A stretch of 13,741 nucleotides of DNA from CAYXGE01 sp964464435 (lineage in GTDB: Bacteria > Pseudomonadota > Gammaproteobacteria > Burkholderiales > Methylophilaceae): the NCBI GenBank assembly GCA_964464435.1, contig CAYXGE010000050.1, positions 1-13,741 of the forward strand, read 5' to 3'. Below are positions 13,278-13,741 of this stretch, one piece after another (position 1 is the first letter of the stretch; each line of letters begins with the position of its first letter). The notes beneath the pieces are model-generated. The model was given only the letters and a program-made list of their open reading frames with translations. It was not told where the DNA came from and did no database searches. The translations under genes were made by a program, and so were the position numbers.

Positions 13278-13391
13278 ATGTTTTTTGGCTGGCAAGGCGT
13301 AGCAACGTTTATTGGCGTAGCAATATTAGGCATCATCACCATCGTTATTTTTGCAAACATTTTAGATAAAGCAGACAAAAACGGCCATTAA
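13278..13391 (+). CDS. 37-residue membrane miniprotein
   Basis: The ATG at 13278 has AGGGGAG six to seven bases upstream. The peptide begins MFFGWQGVATFIGVAILGI, has a single transmembrane helix to about residue 28 (…ITIVIFANIL) and a charged tail ending KADKNGH. The strong ribosome binding site and a long hairpin just upstream support a real gene. Its stop lies 45 bases from the stop of the converging 49-residue acidic protein. A weak hairpin (AACGGCCA with TTGGTCGTT) overlaps its end. Function unknown; miniproteins of this design usually act on larger membrane proteins. Confidence 0.68.
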   Translation: MFFGWQGVATFIGVAILGIITIVIFANILDKADKNGH

Positions 13392-13436
13392 ATTGGTCGT
13401 TTAGATTATGTGAAGAATCAACTGAAGCGTGGCTTC

Positions 13437-13586
13437 TTATAAGTCATCAATCACTATTGATTCAACATGGTAATAATGGTCCTCATGCCAAAGCGTGAGG
13501 TCTGCCGCTTCGTGCTTGGCTAACTCAAACGCTGAGTACTCGGCAATTGGGTGGTTTTCTTCATCTAACACTTGATAAATCAACAT
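13437..13586 (-). CDS. 49-residue acidic miniprotein, paralogue of the one at 9297
   Basis: GGAGA lies 7 bases before the ATG. The protein begins MLIYQVLDEENHPIAEYSAF, has an acidic helix (ELAKHEAADL) and LWHEDHYYHVES near residues 32-43, and ends IDDL. It aligns without gaps to the 53-residue protein over 43 positions with 22 identities. The shared IYQVLDE-x-NHP start, the EDH-aromatic-aromatic pattern and V-E suggest one compact domain whose aromatic and histidine residues matter. No export signal or membrane helix. It is also found next to a tiny membrane-protein gene. No named family known to me. Confidence 0.78.
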   Translation of the reverse strand: MLIYQVLDEENHPIAEYSAFELAKHEAADLTLWHEDHYYHVESIVIDDL

Positions 13587-13656
13587 GGCCTATCTCCATC
13601 ATGAAACCACAATATGTGGTTCATTGTGTCATCGGCATGCTTGAATCAAACTTTAC

Positions 13657-13678
13657 AAAAAAGGGGCTAAATGCCCCT
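13657..13678 (-). terminator. Intrinsic terminator of a gene entering from the right
   Basis: AGGGGC (13662-13667) pairs with GCCCCT (13673-13678) over TAAAT. On the minus strand six U follow (13662-13657). It lies 36 bases after the stop codon of a minus-strand frame open to the right edge. Confidence 0.8.
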
Positions 13679-13713
13679 AATTTTAATATCAATGTATACA
13701 TGTTTTAAAGAAC

Positions 13714-13741
13714 TTAGTTAACAAATCCAGTGACTGTAATA
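13714..13741 (-). CDS. Last codons of a minus-strand gene cut by the window edge
   Basis: A minus-strand frame open at the right edge reads ITVTGFVN and then TAA (complement of 13714-13716). Its position just upstream of a strong minus-strand terminator supports a real gene end. Eight residues are too few to name a family. Confidence 0.4.

Overview
The window looks like chromosomal DNA of a moderately AT-rich Gram-negative betaproteobacterium. I lean towards a methylotroph of the Methylophilaceae (Methylotenera-like). The reasons are the PEP-CTERM exosortase-type secreted protein, many Sec signal peptides, a lipoprotein, an SbmA inner-membrane transporter and the DUF3820, DUF2927 and DUF2721 families. 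The genus is an inference. I see no rRNA, tRNA, insertion sequence, phage gene or CRISPR array.

Layout, left to right. Positions 1-656 (-) hold the N-terminal part of a secreted LpqC/PHB-depolymerase-type esterase. A PEP-CTERM protein follows on the minus strand (913-1509), with a leader able to mask its own ribosome binding site. Two small exported proteins (1833-2168 and 2384-2626, +), a bestrophin-family channel (2695-3558, -) and another Cys-containing exported protein (3770-4165, +) come next. Positions 4404-6337 (+) form a tight three-gene operon: a His-rich metal-binding protein with an internal duplication, an ABM-fold protein and a YbfB/YjiJ-type MFS transporter. Then come a Cys-rich lipoprotein (-), a C2HC zinc-finger-like miniprotein (+), a bidirectional terminator and sbmA (-). 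A 31-residue membrane protein with its own promoter and terminator sits directly upstream of sbmA.

The right half carries a DUF2721 membrane protein (+), a 53-residue acidic protein (-), a 30-residue membrane protein (-), a DUF3820-DUF2927 pair (+), a single-span membrane protein (-) and a trypsin-like protease fused to a TPR tail, followed by a membrane-anchored partner (+). The window ends with a 37-residue membrane protein (+), a 49-residue paralogue of the acidic protein (-) and the last codons of a minus-strand gene before a strong terminator.

The strongest new material is the set of genes too short for routine calling. There are three membrane miniproteins of 30-37 residues with good Shine-Dalgarno sequences, and two paralogous acidic miniproteins about 4 kb apart that align without gaps over 43 residues. 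The other notable features are the His-rich/ABM/MFS operon and several RNA hairpins placed where they could control translation or termination. Most genes point to the cell envelope (export, metal handling, peptide uptake), but there is no single obvious pathway.
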